From Akkermansia muciniphila (GTDB lineage Bacteria > Verrucomicrobiota > Verrucomicrobiia > Methylacidiphilales > CAMAQI01), in assembly GCA_945883905.1 (NCBI GenBank), contig CAMCYL010000007.1:1-56162 (forward strand): a DNA stretch of 56,162 nt, given 5' to 3'. The first letter of the stretch is position 1. The number at the start of each line of letters is the position of its first letter. The position numbers and the translations under genes are program-made. The notes under the pieces were generated by a model that was given only the letters and a program-made list of their open reading frames with translations, was not told the DNA's origin and did no database searches. Shown in pieces: positions 8,462-17,458 of the stretch.

Positions 8462-8645
8462 TCTAAAAACCGCAGATGATTTAACCACAGAACACACAAA
8501 ATACACAGAAAGAGAATGTTATGCGAAAAAAGAGTCGATTTTTTCGTTCACCCTGCGGGTGAATCTCTTGTTTTTTATAAACCCTTAAAATTCAGTGTGT
8601 TCTGTGTCCGTCAGCTGACGGATCTGTGGTTCCAACTGCTTTTTC
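8462..8645 (+). repeat. ACACAGA-type dispersed repeat, full copy 1
   Basis: The element begins TTAACCACAGAACACACAAA and ends with the reverse-complement-like block TCTGTGGTTCCAACTGC. It contains the perfect 16 bp palindrome TCCGTCAGCTGACGGA at 8607-8622 and the phrase TTTTTTATAAACCCTTAAAA. A second full copy in the opposite orientation is at 22865-23042, and a left-end fragment is at 17330-17384. The two outer arms can pair, so the transcript could fold into a long hairpin. No protein is encoded. Confidence 0.8.
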
Positions 8646-8787
8646 TAGGATCAAATCTCTTGATCCATTGCGTGACTTCGCGACCTTGGCGGTTAAAACT
8701 CCCATTCCCATTTCTGCTTCCGTGCCTTCCTTAGATTTCTTAATTTTCCTTACGGAAGGAAGGATCTAGGGACACTAGTGTCCAGCT

Positions 8788-9270
8788 AAAACAAAAAAAC
8801 CTTAAATGCATTGTCTCGCGCAACGACGCTTCCTCCTACGTCCAAGCACTACGGCGAGACAAGCCGCCGCCACGTCAGAGAAGGAGAGGACCGTGAGCTC
8901 ATTCCTTTCGTCGTCTCCTTCGTCGGCTGCCGCCTTCAGAGAATCTCTCCCGTTTCTTTGAAAAAAAGATTTTCAAAAAACGATCGAGTTTCTCTGGAGG
9001 GGATCGGTTTCACCTCTCCTCGGAAAGAGCTCACGATCCTCTCAGTGGGAAATTCTCTAATTGTTTTTGTATGAAGAGGGGGGGGAGTTCTAATCGCAAG
9101 AGCGTAAGCGATAGGTCCCTGTTTTTAAAAAGAGATCGAAAGCTCGTTTTCGAGATCTTTTTTAAAATAGGGAGAAGGCTTGCAAAAGCCGTGGTTAGAA
9201 CGAGGGGGAGGTAAGGATTTAACGTTGCGTCGTCGCGGCGTTGCGTGAGACACTGTTTTAGAATTTCAAT
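8788..9270. repeat. Dispersed inverted-repeat element, copy B (complete)
   Basis: The left end reads CATTGTCTCGCGCAACG after an A-rich leader (8807-8823). The right end reads CGTTGCGTGAGACACTG (9239-9255), so the two ends form terminal inverted repeats. Inside, GAGAGGACCGTGAGCTCATTCC near 8884 is nearly the reverse complement of the segment at 9022-9043, giving a nested stem, and the CTCGTTTTCGAG hairpin is near 9150. The flank at 8770-8783 is a perfect 14 bp palindrome, GGACACTAGTGTCC. Short open frames inside are overlapped by the repeat structure and are not credible genes. Confidence 0.8.
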
Positions 9271-9453
9271 CCCCTGTCTTGAATTGGATGAAAATAAGTT
9301 TGACGAGTATTCATGAGATCATGAGTATTTACGAAAACAGTTTTCTGCTTTTTTTGTTTTTGATAAGTCACCAGCGAACCTCATTTGCACCCGCTGTAAT
9401 CTAGGGATTGATTCCTCGATTGACATTTGACTCATTCGATTTAACTTACTTCT

Positions 9454-9729
9454 ATGCCTATCGGACAAATTACTTCGAATTCAGGGTTAGTCGGCACGCT
9501 GGTGCTTGATTCTAAATCTCTTAATAATACGGGTATTTCAAGTCGCCAGATCAAGCCGATCAACCTTGCGGGAGAATCGGCCGGAAACTCCTTTGCTCCC
9601 CCCCCCGCCGCGGCTTCGAGCACTGGATTAGAACTCTCCCCCTCCGTTCAATCTTATAATTTTGTCGGAAAATTGACCTCCAGTGCCTCTGCTCCAGCAG
9701 CCGGATCAATTCTGAGTGTTGTGGCTTAG
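9454..9729 (+). CDS. Small hypothetical Ser/Ala-rich protein
   Basis: This 91-residue frame from ATG 9454 is rich in Ser, Ala, Pro and Gly and has no signal peptide, helix or motif I recognise. It converges with pgeF and overlaps its stop by 4 bp. No strong ribosome binding site precedes the ATG. The composition and the repeat-rich gap to its left leave its reality uncertain. It could be a small surface or exported protein or a chance frame. Confidence 0.35.
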   Translation: MPIGQITSNSGLVGTLVLDSKSLNNTGISSRQIKPINLAGESAGNSFAPPPAAASSTGLELSPSVQSYNFVGKLTSSASAPAAGSILSVVA

Positions 9730-10343
9730 CTTTTCATCATCAAAACGCCCCACATTCTTCCCGTATTCCCTTTTTCAAGTCGATAGGAATAAAATCGATT
9801 TAGATTCGATCCGGTACAAAGTCCACAATCGAGATATTCGCAGACCCCCATCTCCTTGACCTGTTTTTCAATTTCCAACGCAAAGGGAATTTCATAATGG
9901 GGAGGTCGAATACAAGGTCCGAGCTGTACTCGAATATTCTCAATCTGTGAGCCTTTTTGATCTCTCATCACTTTTAAGGTTTCTGCGACAATATTGAGTT
10001 CTGTTCCTTTGCGTCCTGAATGAGCGACGGCGATGACCTTTTGAACCGGATCATAAAAGAAAACAGGACCACAGTCAGCGACTCGAACAATCAGCGCTAA
10101 GTTTAAAGAGGAGGTCACTAAGGCATCGACTCCAGAAACTTTTTCCTTCTGAGGTGCATCGACCACCGCAACACCACTCCCGTGGGGTTGCTCGGCTTGA
10201 ATCGTTTGTGAAAAATCGATTCCTAATTTCTGTAAGGAGATCTCGAGCTCTTGATTTAAAGAGTCTAAGGAGCAAACGTGGCGTTCGGAAAATCCGTGAA
10301 TTAATTCCGGAAAATTGAGGTGTGGAAATTGAATCCAATTCAT
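9726..10343 (-). CDS. pgeF: Laccase-domain purine nucleosidase/polyphenol oxidase family protein (YfiH/PgeF)
   Basis: The 205-residue protein matches the YfiH family in size and motif order: EQPHGSGV (family QVHG), DALVT, VADCGPV, AHSGRKGT (family AHxGxRG), LGPCI, and the closing FYSYRLEKGNTGRMWGVL. His, Cys and His of the first, third and fourth motifs form the zinc/copper site. Members act on purine nucleosides, and E. coli YfiH has a proposed role in peptidoglycan precursor proofreading; which applies here is unknown. It lies 19 nt downstream of the tolC-family gene and is probably co-transcribed with it. Confidence 0.85.
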   Translation of the reverse strand: MNWIQFPHLNFPELIHGFSERHVCSLDSLNQELEISLQKLGIDFSQTIQAEQPHGSGVAVVDAPQKEKVSGVDALVTSSLNLALIVRVADCGPVFFYDPVQKVIAVAHSGRKGTELNIVAETLKVMRDQKGSQIENIRVQLGPCIRPPHYEIPFALEIEKQVKEMGVCEYLDCGLCTGSNLNRFYSYRLEKGNTGRMWGVLMMKS

Positions 10344-10362
10344 AGAGATCGATCTTTAAAGG

Positions 10363-11922
10363 TTACTCTTTGCTTGGCTCTAACTTTAAGGCTTGTTCAG
10401 GTTCTTTGACTGATTTTTCAGGAACCGTGACGACTCCTTCCGCCGGAAGGATTATTTCGGATGCGGGGAGTTCGGAAGCAGGAGTTGGTCTTTGCGGACC
10501 GATTGGAATTTTGAGTTCCCCATTGTTTAGTAAAGGACTTTGTAAATCGGAGACCGTGTTCGACTCACTTGGGAGGGTGGAGGAATCAAAGCGATCCACC
10601 CAAATTGTGGGAATTCCTGTCGCACGCTCAAGTTCTGCCCAAGCAAGGACTAGATCATGTTTTGATTGGAGTTGATTTGTCCGAGAAGTTGTTAAAGCGA
10701 CTTGGCTCGAAAGGGTGTCAATCTGAAGCCCGGTTCCGACACCGAATCGAACTCGAGCAAGTCGAAGTGTCTCCTCCGCTGATTCGATATTTTTATCTTG
10801 AGAGGCCAAAAGTTCTTTTGCCTCCAAATAACTTGAATAAGAACGCCGTACCTGAACTTCGATTTCGAATTTTTTCGCATCCATATCATGTTGAAGCTGA
10901 CGAATCGCAGAACGAGTTTGATCAATCTTGGCTTTACTTTCAAAGCCATCGAAAATAGTCCACTTCCCTTGTATCCCCGCAATATATCCCTCATTGATTT
11001 GATCTAAATTTGGTTCTATCCGATCACTCATCCAATCATAGCCCCCAAAGATCGATAAAGAGGGGATCGATCCAGAACGATCGATCTTGATTTGTTTTTC
11101 TTTGCTTTGAATTTGAAATAATAGCGACTTGAGTTCCGGCCGATTTTCGATGCTTTTTTGAATCAACAATTCGACCTCAAGTTCCGATTTGATCTCTGGA
11201 AATTGACTCGCAATTTCAAACGGCACCTTCCCGATATCGGAGGGAAGATGAAATCCCATTGCCTGAGCCAACTCGGAAAGGGCAAGTCGATAGTTATTTT
11301 TCGCACGAATGAGCTTTGGCTTTTCATTTGCTAACTCAACCTCCGCACGAAGAACATTAAACTTTGTCGCCGTTCCTGCATTCAGCTTTTTTCGTTGTTG
11401 CTCAAGTTCCTCCTGAAGAAGCTGAATCGATTTTTCAGAAACCTCAATGAGTCCCTTTTGATAAATCGCCTGATAGTAGTTTTTCTTCACTGCCAAAATC
11501 GTTTCATTGACTAAATTCTGAACCTCTTGCTGAATCGATTGATGATTTAACTTCTCTCGCTCCTCAGCGGCAGAGAGTTTTCCTCCTTCATAAATGGCTT
11601 GAGTGACTCGGAGTGAGACCCCCCATTGATCTTCATTCTGGGGAGGACCAAAGGGAGCTCCAAAGCGACCTTTATCTTCCGTTTGAAGCGAGGGTGAAAC
11701 GGATAATTGGGGCAAGGCCCCCGATCGGGCTTGGAGAACCAGCCCTTTATTTTTTATTAACTCCTCTTTCATTTTTAAAATCGAGGGATTTTTAATCATG
11801 GCATAATCTAAGCACTCGCGAAGGGAGAGCACTCCTCCCTTCACGGCCTCCCCTCGAAGAAGAGAAGGAGGAAGAAGCAAGAAAAGTAAAATCAGTTGCC
11901 TCAAGTTCGTGAAGATCTTCAT
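10363..11922 (-). CDS. TolC-family outer-membrane efflux protein
   Basis: This is the outer-membrane channel of a tripartite pump. The start is placed at ATG 11922, giving MKIFTNLRQLILLFLLLPPS, a good signal peptide; in-frame ATGs at 11940 and 11955 would add up to 11 residues. The mature protein has two OEP repeats, each with long coiled-coil helices (QEELEQQRKKLNAGTATKFNVLRAEVELA in pieces, and RLARVRFGVGTGLQIDTLSSQVAL in pieces), the hallmark of TolC. A Pro/Ser/Glu-rich C-terminal tail of about 70 residues follows. It is divergent from the tetR-MFP-RND operon, whose operator lies between them, so the channel probably belongs to that pump. Confidence 0.9.
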   Translation of the reverse strand: MKIFTNLRQLILLFLLLPPSLLRGEAVKGGVLSLRECLDYAMIKNPSILKMKEELIKNKGLVLQARSGALPQLSVSPSLQTEDKGRFGAPFGPPQNEDQWGVSLRVTQAIYEGGKLSAAEEREKLNHQSIQQEVQNLVNETILAVKKNYYQAIYQKGLIEVSEKSIQLLQEELEQQRKKLNAGTATKFNVLRAEVELANEKPKLIRAKNNYRLALSELAQAMGFHLPSDIGKVPFEIASQFPEIKSELEVELLIQKSIENRPELKSLLFQIQSKEKQIKIDRSGSIPSLSIFGGYDWMSDRIEPNLDQINEGYIAGIQGKWTIFDGFESKAKIDQTRSAIRQLQHDMDAKKFEIEVQVRRSYSSYLEAKELLASQDKNIESAEETLRLARVRFGVGTGLQIDTLSSQVALTTSRTNQLQSKHDLVLAWAELERATGIPTIWVDRFDSSTLPSESNTVSDLQSPLLNNGELKIPIGPQRPTPASELPASEIILPAEGVVTVPEKSVKEPEQALKLEPSKE

Positions 11923-11992
11923 GGAGAGCGGTAAGTTCATATAGAGTTCATCCAAAACGGAACGAGTTGAATACTTTTCCTGAGTAAAAATA

Positions 11993-12019
11993 TTGACTGT
12001 ACCGTCCAGACGGTATAGT
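11993..12019 (+). promoter_or_regulatory. tetR promoter with embedded palindromic operator
   Basis: TTGACT (11993-11998) and TATAGT (12014-12019) resemble -35 and -10 boxes with a 15 bp spacer. The spacer and box edges form the palindrome TACCGTC-CA-GACGGTA (12000-12015), which extends to 24 bp (11996-12019) with a single mismatched pair. A TetR-family repressor bound here would cover the whole promoter. Initiation about 7 nt past the -10 box would fall at most a couple of bases before the tetR ATG at 12028, so the mRNA may be leaderless. Confidence 0.7.
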
Positions 12020-12027
12020 TCTTAGAG

Positions 12028-12615
12028 ATGTCCACTGAAAAAGCAAGTCCAGTCCGAGAGAAAATTCTCGAGGCGGCTGAAATGCATGTATTAGAGCATG
12101 GGACCTCCTCATTGACTCTGGAGGCGGTCGCTAAAGCGGCAGAGCTGAGTAAGGGGGGATTGCTTTACCATTTTCCGACAAAAGATGATCTCGTCAAAGG
12201 ACTTGTCACTCGTGTTTATGAACATTGGATGCGCTGTCTTCAAGCGGCCTATGCGAAAGCAAAACCGGGAAAGGGTCATATGGCGCGAGTCCTTTTTCAA
12301 GATACCTTTGAGCCGGAACTTCCCCTCGATTCCCCGCAATGGAAAAGACACCAACGCCTTGTCGCAGCCCTTGCCGCGGCAGTTTCTCACAATCCCCAAC
12401 TCATTCTTTGTTGTCGAGAAACGTATCAGAAATTTTTAATCGAATTTGAAAAAGATGAGCTCCCTCTTGGAAATTCGTTGATCATGATGTGTGTCTATGA
12501 TGCCCTCTGGTGGTCAACGGTTTTTGGAACCTATACCTTGAATGAGCCTCAACGAGAGGCCTTGAAAAATAGTTTATCTCAGCTTCTTGAAATTGAACCG
12601 AAGAGGTCTTTGTGA
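12028..12615 (+). CDS. TetR-family transcriptional regulator of the efflux locus
   Basis: The 195-residue length and layout are those of TetR repressors. The N-terminal DNA-binding domain runs ILEAAEMHVLEHG, then TLEAVAKAAELSKGGLLYHFPTK (in pieces, residues about 13-52), with the helix-turn-helix at about 28-50. The C-terminal ligand-binding domain is variable, with hydrophobic residues and Trp (ALWWSTVFGTY). It is the first gene of the pump operon, and its stop overlaps the GTG of the membrane fusion gene (GTGA). It probably represses its own operon through the palindrome 10 bp upstream and perhaps also the divergent tolC gene. The inducer is unknown. Confidence 0.93.
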   Translation: MSTEKASPVREKILEAAEMHVLEHGTSSLTLEAVAKAAELSKGGLLYHFPTKDDLVKGLVTRVYEHWMRCLQAAYAKAKPGKGHMARVLFQDTFEPELPLDSPQWKRHQRLVAALAAAVSHNPQLILCCRETYQKFLIEFEKDELPLGNSLIMMCVYDALWWSTVFGTYTLNEPQREALKNSLSQLLEIEPKRSL

Positions 12616-13742
12616 TTATCCGTTGGATTGTGACTCTTGTTTGTCTGGTCATTCTTATTTTGGGGATCGCTTATTTGAAATATTCACAGGTTCAAACGGC
12701 GATTGCTCAATTCGCCCATTTTGCACCTCCTCCGGCAGTGGTGACCTCAATGAAGGTTCCGTTCGAAAACTGGAGCAGTCATCTCGAAACCATTGGAACC
12801 TTCAAAGCCGTTCAAGGGATCTTATTGAGCTCTGAGGAATCGGGAAAAGTGGTTCGACTCAACTTCGAGTCGGGACAGTCGGTAAACCAAGGAGAGATTA
12901 TTCTTCAAATGGATACTTCGGTTGAAGAGGCTCAACTTAAAACCTCAAAGGCAAAATTAGAACTCGCGCAAATTACCGCGGATCGCACGCGTCAATTGTT
13001 TAAGGAGCAGGTCGCTACCTCCTCAGAAATTGATGATGCTGACTCCAAATTAAAACAAATCTTAGCGGAGGTCACTGGTTTGACTGCTACGATTCAACGT
13101 AAAACCGTTACCGCTCCCTTCTCCGGGGTTCTCGGAATTCGCCAAGTTCAACTCGGTCAATATGTCACCCCCGGAACAACGTTGGTCAGTTTGCAAAACC
13201 TCAAACCGATCTACTTAAATTTCACGCTGCCTCAACAAAACATCAGTCAAATTAAATTGGGACAAAAGGTGAAAGTAAAAGTCGATACCTATCCCGGTCG
13301 AACTTTCGAAGGAAAACTCACGGCGATACAACCCGAGGTCGATTCACAAACCCGTAATATTCAACTTCAAGCCTCATTTGCCAATGAAGATGAAGCGCTC
13401 TACTCCGGAATGTTTTCCAATGTTTCGCTCAACTTAGATCGTGAAGTCAAATCGCTCATTATTCCTCTCACGGCGATTCAATACGCTCCGTATGGCGATG
13501 CGGTTTATGTGATTGAACCGATCAAGGATGAAAAAAGTGGCAAGCAATATCAAGGTGCCCGTCAACAATTCGTTAAACTCGGAGTCACACAAGGCGATTG
13601 GGTCCAGGTTCTGGAGGGTCTTCAAGAGGGAGAGGAGATCGCAACGATGGGGGTCTTTAAACTGCGTCAAGGGGTAGCCGTCGTCGTGAATAATGAAATT
13701 CAACCCAATCTCCAAAAGCAACCGGATATTAAGGATCGCTAA
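12612..13742 (+). CDS. RND efflux membrane fusion protein (AcrA/MexA type)
   Basis: This 376-residue periplasmic adaptor has one N-terminal membrane anchor (residues about 2-22), the first lipoyl half (KVVRLNFESGQSVNQGEIIL, about 78-97), a helical hairpin with repeated Lys/Glu/Ala, the second lipoyl half (VTAPFSGVLGIRQVQLGQYV), then the beta-barrel and membrane-proximal domains. It starts at GTG 12612, overlapping the tetR stop by 4 nt, which indicates translational coupling. The RND pump gene follows 25 nt later. It has no lipobox, so the N-terminal helix is the likely anchor. Confidence 0.94.
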   Translation: MIIRWIVTLVCLVILILGIAYLKYSQVQTAIAQFAHFAPPPAVVTSMKVPFENWSSHLETIGTFKAVQGILLSSEESGKVVRLNFESGQSVNQGEIILQMDTSVEEAQLKTSKAKLELAQITADRTRQLFKEQVATSSEIDDADSKLKQILAEVTGLTATIQRKTVTAPFSGVLGIRQVQLGQYVTPGTTLVSLQNLKPIYLNFTLPQQNISQIKLGQKVKVKVDTYPGRTFEGKLTAIQPEVDSQTRNIQLQASFANEDEALYSGMFSNVSLNLDREVKSLIIPLTAIQYAPYGDAVYVIEPIKDEKSGKQYQGARQQFVKLGVTQGDWVQVLEGLQEGEEIATMGVFKLRQGVAVVVNNEIQPNLQKQPDIKDR

Positions 13743-13767
13743 TTCCTTTTCTAAGCAGATCACGAGC

Positions 13768-16700
13768 ATGAAAATCACCGATCTTTTCATTCGAAAACCG
13801 ATTTTGGCGATTAGTATCAATCTTTTGATTCTACTCATTGGAGTCACTTCGATCCAAAAACTCAACGTCCGTCAATATCCTCGTAGCGATAGTGCAGTGG
13901 TCGTCATTACCACCGCTTATATCGGAGCTAATGCCGATCTGGTTCGTGGCTACATTACCACTCCTCTGGAACGGGCGATCTCTAGTGCTGAGGGGATCGA
14001 TTATCTTGAATCCGCTAGTCGCCAAGGATTAAGTACGATCCGAGTGAATCTCCAACTCAATTACAAGCCAAACGATGCCCTCACTCAGATTCAGTCCAAA
14101 ATCGACCAAGTTAAAAATGAGCTTCCGCCAGAAGCCGAGACCTCAGTCATCAATGTCGAAAGCAAGGACACCTCCTTTGCCGCCATGTATATCAGTTTTT
14201 ACTCTGATAAACTTGATGAGAATCAGATCACCGATTATTTAACCCGAGTCGTTCAACCGAAACTCTCTGTTGTTCCTGGAGTTCAACGGGCAGAAATCCT
14301 CGGAGATCGAACCTTTGCGATGCGAATTTGGCTCAAGCCGGATCGAATGGCCTCTCTCGGACTTTCTGCCACAGAGGTTCGCGCCGCCCTTTCAGGAAAC
14401 AATGCGCTCTCGGCGATTGGAAATACAAAAGGGGCCTATATTCAGGTCAATTTAACGGCAAACACCGATCTCAAAAATAAATCTGAATTTGAAAATCTAA
14501 TTGTTCAGGAAAAAAACGGAACGATCATCCGCCTGAAGGAGATCGCCGATGTGGAGTTAGGTGCTCAAAGCTATGAGGAGGATGTCCGATTCGGAGGCAA
14601 AAAAGCGACCTTCATGGGAATATACGTTCTTCCGAATGCAAATGCGCTTGATGTCATTAAGGGGGTCCGTGCCGTTTTTCCTGAGATTCAAAAAAATTTA
14701 CCAACCGGAATATCGGGGAGTATCTCCTATGATTCCACCAAATATATCAGCGACTCCATTCATGAAGTCATCAAAACACTCACGGAAACGATTCTCATCG
14801 TCATCGTCGTTATCTATCTTTTTATCGGATCGCTTCGCTCGGTTCTTGTTCCCTTAGTCGCCATTCCCCTCTCCCTTGTTGGGGCCTGTTCCCTCATGTT
14901 GATGCTGGGATTCACGCTGAATCTTTTAACCCTTTTAGCGATCGTCTTAGCGGTGGGACTCGTGGTTGATGATGCGATTGTGATGCTTGAAAATGTTGAA
15001 CGACATATCTCTGAAGGAAAATCACCGATTGATGCGGCCCTTATTGGGGCAAGGGAACTCCTCGGTCCGACGATCTCGATGACGATTACACTTGCCGCCG
15101 TTTACGCTCCGATTGGATTTCAAGGGGGGCTCACGGGCTCCTTGTTTCGCGAGTTCGCATTTGCTTTATCGGGGGCCGTGATCGTCTCAGGCATCGTCGC
15201 CCTGACTCTCTCCCCGATGATGTCCTCTGTTCTCCTCCATTCAAATAAAGAGATTCATGGATTTGAAAAATGGCTTAATCTATTCTTTGAAAAAGTAAAA
15301 AACTTCTATCGTTCGATCCTCAAAGAGACTTTAGTTTCCTATAAACTAACCCTTTTTGTCGGACTCATCATCGGACTTCTCTGGATTCCGTTCTATCTCC
15401 TCTCCATGAAAGAGCTTGCACCCGCCGAAGATCAAGGGATCGTTTTTGGAATTGTTCAGGCCTCCCCGAATGCCTCTTTGGATCAAACCACGCTCTACTC
15501 AAATCTCATCAACGATCGATTTTCTCAATTTCCGGAATGCGATCAAACATTTCAAATTATCACACCGACGGGGGGATTCTCTGGAATGGTTCTCAAGCCG
15601 TGGACCGAACGTAAACGAACCGCACAACAGTTGACTCAGGAGGCGATGGTAAAATTTAGTGATCTCAGCGGCATTCAATTTATCGCAGTGACCCCTCCGG
15701 CTCTTCCGGGAGGAAGCGATTTCCCCGTTGAGTTCATCATCTCCTCAACGGATGAACCGCGACTCCTCCTCGATTATGCGAATCAACTCGTCGGGAAAGC
15801 CTTTCAAAGTGGTCTTTTTATGTTTGCCGATAGTGATCTTAAATTCGATATCCCCCAAACTGAAATTGTTTTTGACCGTAATAAAGTGGCCTCCATGGGA
15901 CTCAATCTTCAACAGGTTAGTGCCGATCTTGGGGCGATGCTCGGCGGGGATTACGTGAATCGGTTTAGTATTCAAGGACGAAGCTATAAAGTCATTCCAC
16001 AAATCAAACGCTCCGAACGTTTAAACCCTGAACAAATAGAAAATCTCTATGTTCGAGGGCCGGAAGGAAAGTTGGTTCCTCTATCGACCTTTGCGACCCT
16101 CAAACACTCCGTGGAGCCACGTCAACTGAATCGCTTTCAACAACTCAATTCAGTTAAAATTTACGGCCCGATGATTCCAGGAATCACCCTTGATCAAGCC
16201 CTCTCCTTTTTAGAAAAAGAGGCAAAAAAAATACTCCCTCCTGAATACGCTGTCGATTTCTCAGGAGAGTCTCGTCAGTTACGCCAAGAGGGAGCCTCGC
16301 TAGCGCAAACCTTCATCCTTGCGATTCTCCTGATTTATCTCGTTCTTGCGGCTCAATTTGAAAGCTTTCGAGATCCTTTTATCATTATCCTTGGATCGGT
16401 CCCGTTAGCACTCAGTGGAGCCCTCATCTTTGTCTTTTTCGGAGTCAAAGGATCAACCATCAATATCTACACCCAAGTGGGGCTTATTACCCTTGTCGGA
16501 CTTGTCGCAAAAAATGGAATTCTGATCGTGGAATTTGCCAACAAACTTCAAGAAGAGGGCTTATCGAAATTGGACGCGGTTCGTGAGGCCTCCTCCACCC
16601 GACTTCGCCCGATTCTGATGACCTCTGCGGCAACGGTCTTTGGTCACCTCCCTCTGGTCTTCGTCACAGGAGCAGGAGCCGCGGCTCGAAATAACATCGG

Positions 16701-16818
16701 GATCGTGTTGGTGACTGGAATGACGATTGGAACCATCTTTACCCTTTTCATCGTGCCCTCAATCTATCTGCTCCTCGGTACCAATCACAGCGTAAAAAAA
16801 GAGATCCCCACAACCTAA
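13768..16818 (+). CDS. RND-family multidrug efflux transporter (HAE1 type)
   Basis: This is the proton-driven inner-membrane pump of the tripartite system. The start is set at ATG 13768 (MKITDLFIRKPILAISINLL), because the longer frame from 13693 overlaps the upstream gene and lacks family similarity; the result is 1016 residues, the usual size. It shows 12 expected helices, two large periplasmic loops, the TM4 proton-relay pair in GLVVDDAIVMLENVERH, and the TM10 lysine in GLVAKNGILIVEFAN. The neighbouring adaptor and TolC gene complete the pump. Substrates cannot be told from sequence. Confidence 0.95.
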   Translation: MKITDLFIRKPILAISINLLILLIGVTSIQKLNVRQYPRSDSAVVVITTAYIGANADLVRGYITTPLERAISSAEGIDYLESASRQGLSTIRVNLQLNYKPNDALTQIQSKIDQVKNELPPEAETSVINVESKDTSFAAMYISFYSDKLDENQITDYLTRVVQPKLSVVPGVQRAEILGDRTFAMRIWLKPDRMASLGLSATEVRAALSGNNALSAIGNTKGAYIQVNLTANTDLKNKSEFENLIVQEKNGTIIRLKEIADVELGAQSYEEDVRFGGKKATFMGIYVLPNANALDVIKGVRAVFPEIQKNLPTGISGSISYDSTKYISDSIHEVIKTLTETILIVIVVIYLFIGSLRSVLVPLVAIPLSLVGACSLMLMLGFTLNLLTLLAIVLAVGLVVDDAIVMLENVERHISEGKSPIDAALIGARELLGPTISMTITLAAVYAPIGFQGGLTGSLFREFAFALSGAVIVSGIVALTLSPMMSSVLLHSNKEIHGFEKWLNLFFEKVKNFYRSILKETLVSYKLTLFVGLIIGLLWIPFYLLSMKELAPAEDQGIVFGIVQASPNASLDQTTLYSNLINDRFSQFPECDQTFQIITPTGGFSGMVLKPWTERKRTAQQLTQEAMVKFSDLSGIQFIAVTPPALPGGSDFPVEFIISSTDEPRLLLDYANQLVGKAFQSGLFMFADSDLKFDIPQTEIVFDRNKVASMGLNLQQVSADLGAMLGGDYVNRFSIQGRSYKVIPQIKRSERLNPEQIENLYVRGPEGKLVPLSTFATLKHSVEPRQLNRFQQLNSVKIYGPMIPGITLDQALSFLEKEAKKILPPEYAVDFSGESRQLRQEGASLAQTFILAILLIYLVLAAQFESFRDPFIIILGSVPLALSGALIFVFFGVKGSTINIYTQVGLITLVGLVAKNGILIVEFANKLQEEGLSKLDAVREASSTRLRPILMTSAATVFGHLPLVFVTGAGAAARNNIGIVLVTGMTIGTIFTLFIVPSIYLLLGTNHSVKKEIPTT

Positions 16819-16869
16819 TCCAAAGAATGAATTCATGGAGATCCCCGTATTCATTTTTAGATCCCTGAT

Positions 16870-17328
16870 ATGAAATCTCTCCCTATTTCTGAAAATTGGA
16901 AAAAAACGCACACACAGCTTCTCTGTGAAAGTTATTTCCATTTTTTTCATCAGCCATTGCTGTCACTTCCCTCCCCTACTTTCAATGATCTTTTTGAGGC
17001 TCCTTTTTTCCTTCTCTCTCACGGAATTGAATTGGATCCCCTGCTCAACTTTGGGAATCGTCGTGCCTTGGAATTATGGGAACTTTCTTGGGAGGAACTC
17101 ACTCAAATGCCCTCTCGCCTCACGGCAGAGCCCATGGAAAGAGAGACCCGAGCGCAGTTTATGAACAGCGTTCGAACTCACGAATTTGTCGAAAACTATT
17201 CAGGAATTCGAATCAGTAAATCGGGTCGACGGTTTAAAATCGAAAATGCGAAGGTCTGGAATTTAATCGATTCAGAAAATCAACTACGAGGTCAAGCAGC
17301 CCTCTTCGATCAATGGAGCTATCTTTAA
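16870..17328 (+). CDS. MEKHLA-domain protein (PAS-like)
   Basis: This 152-residue soluble protein matches the MEKHLA domain throughout: NFGNRRALELWELSWEEL at about 57-74, LTAEPMERETRAQF, then ISKSGRRFKIENAKVWNL and a closing GQAALFDQW. MEKHLA is a PAS-related fold known from plant HD-ZIP III C-termini and as stand-alone bacterial proteins of unknown function. It lies 51 nt after the RND gene on the same strand but probably is its own unit. Its stop codon sits exactly at the left edge of a partial dispersed repeat. Confidence 0.85.
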   Translation: MKSLPISENWKKTHTQLLCESYFHFFHQPLLSLPSPTFNDLFEAPFFLLSHGIELDPLLNFGNRRALELWELSWEELTQMPSRLTAEPMERETRAQFMNSVRTHEFVENYSGIRISKSGRRFKIENAKVWNLIDSENQLRGQAALFDQWSYL

Positions 17329-17329
17329 C

Positions 17330-17384
17330 CTAAAAACAACAGATGAATTAACCACAGAAAACACAAAATACACAGAAAGAAAAG
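17330..17384 (+). repeat. ACACAGA-type dispersed repeat, left-end fragment
   Basis: CTAAAAACAACAGATG followed by TTAACCACAGAAAACACAAA and ATACACAGAAAGAAAAG matches the left end of the copies at 8462-8645 and 22865-23042. Similarity then fades. It begins immediately at the MEKHLA stop codon. Confidence 0.75.
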
Positions 17385-17458
17385 TTTATGCTAAATCTAT
17401 TTCCCTATGGGTTAAGAAGTTAATTTTTCTAACTTATTTCTATTTCTATTTGAGTGAG

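Noticed and set aside
8516-9074. Open frames at 8516-8734 and 8811-9074 on the plus strand
   Set aside because: Both lie inside dispersed repeats, differ in frame between copies and resemble no protein; they are by-products of repeat sequence.
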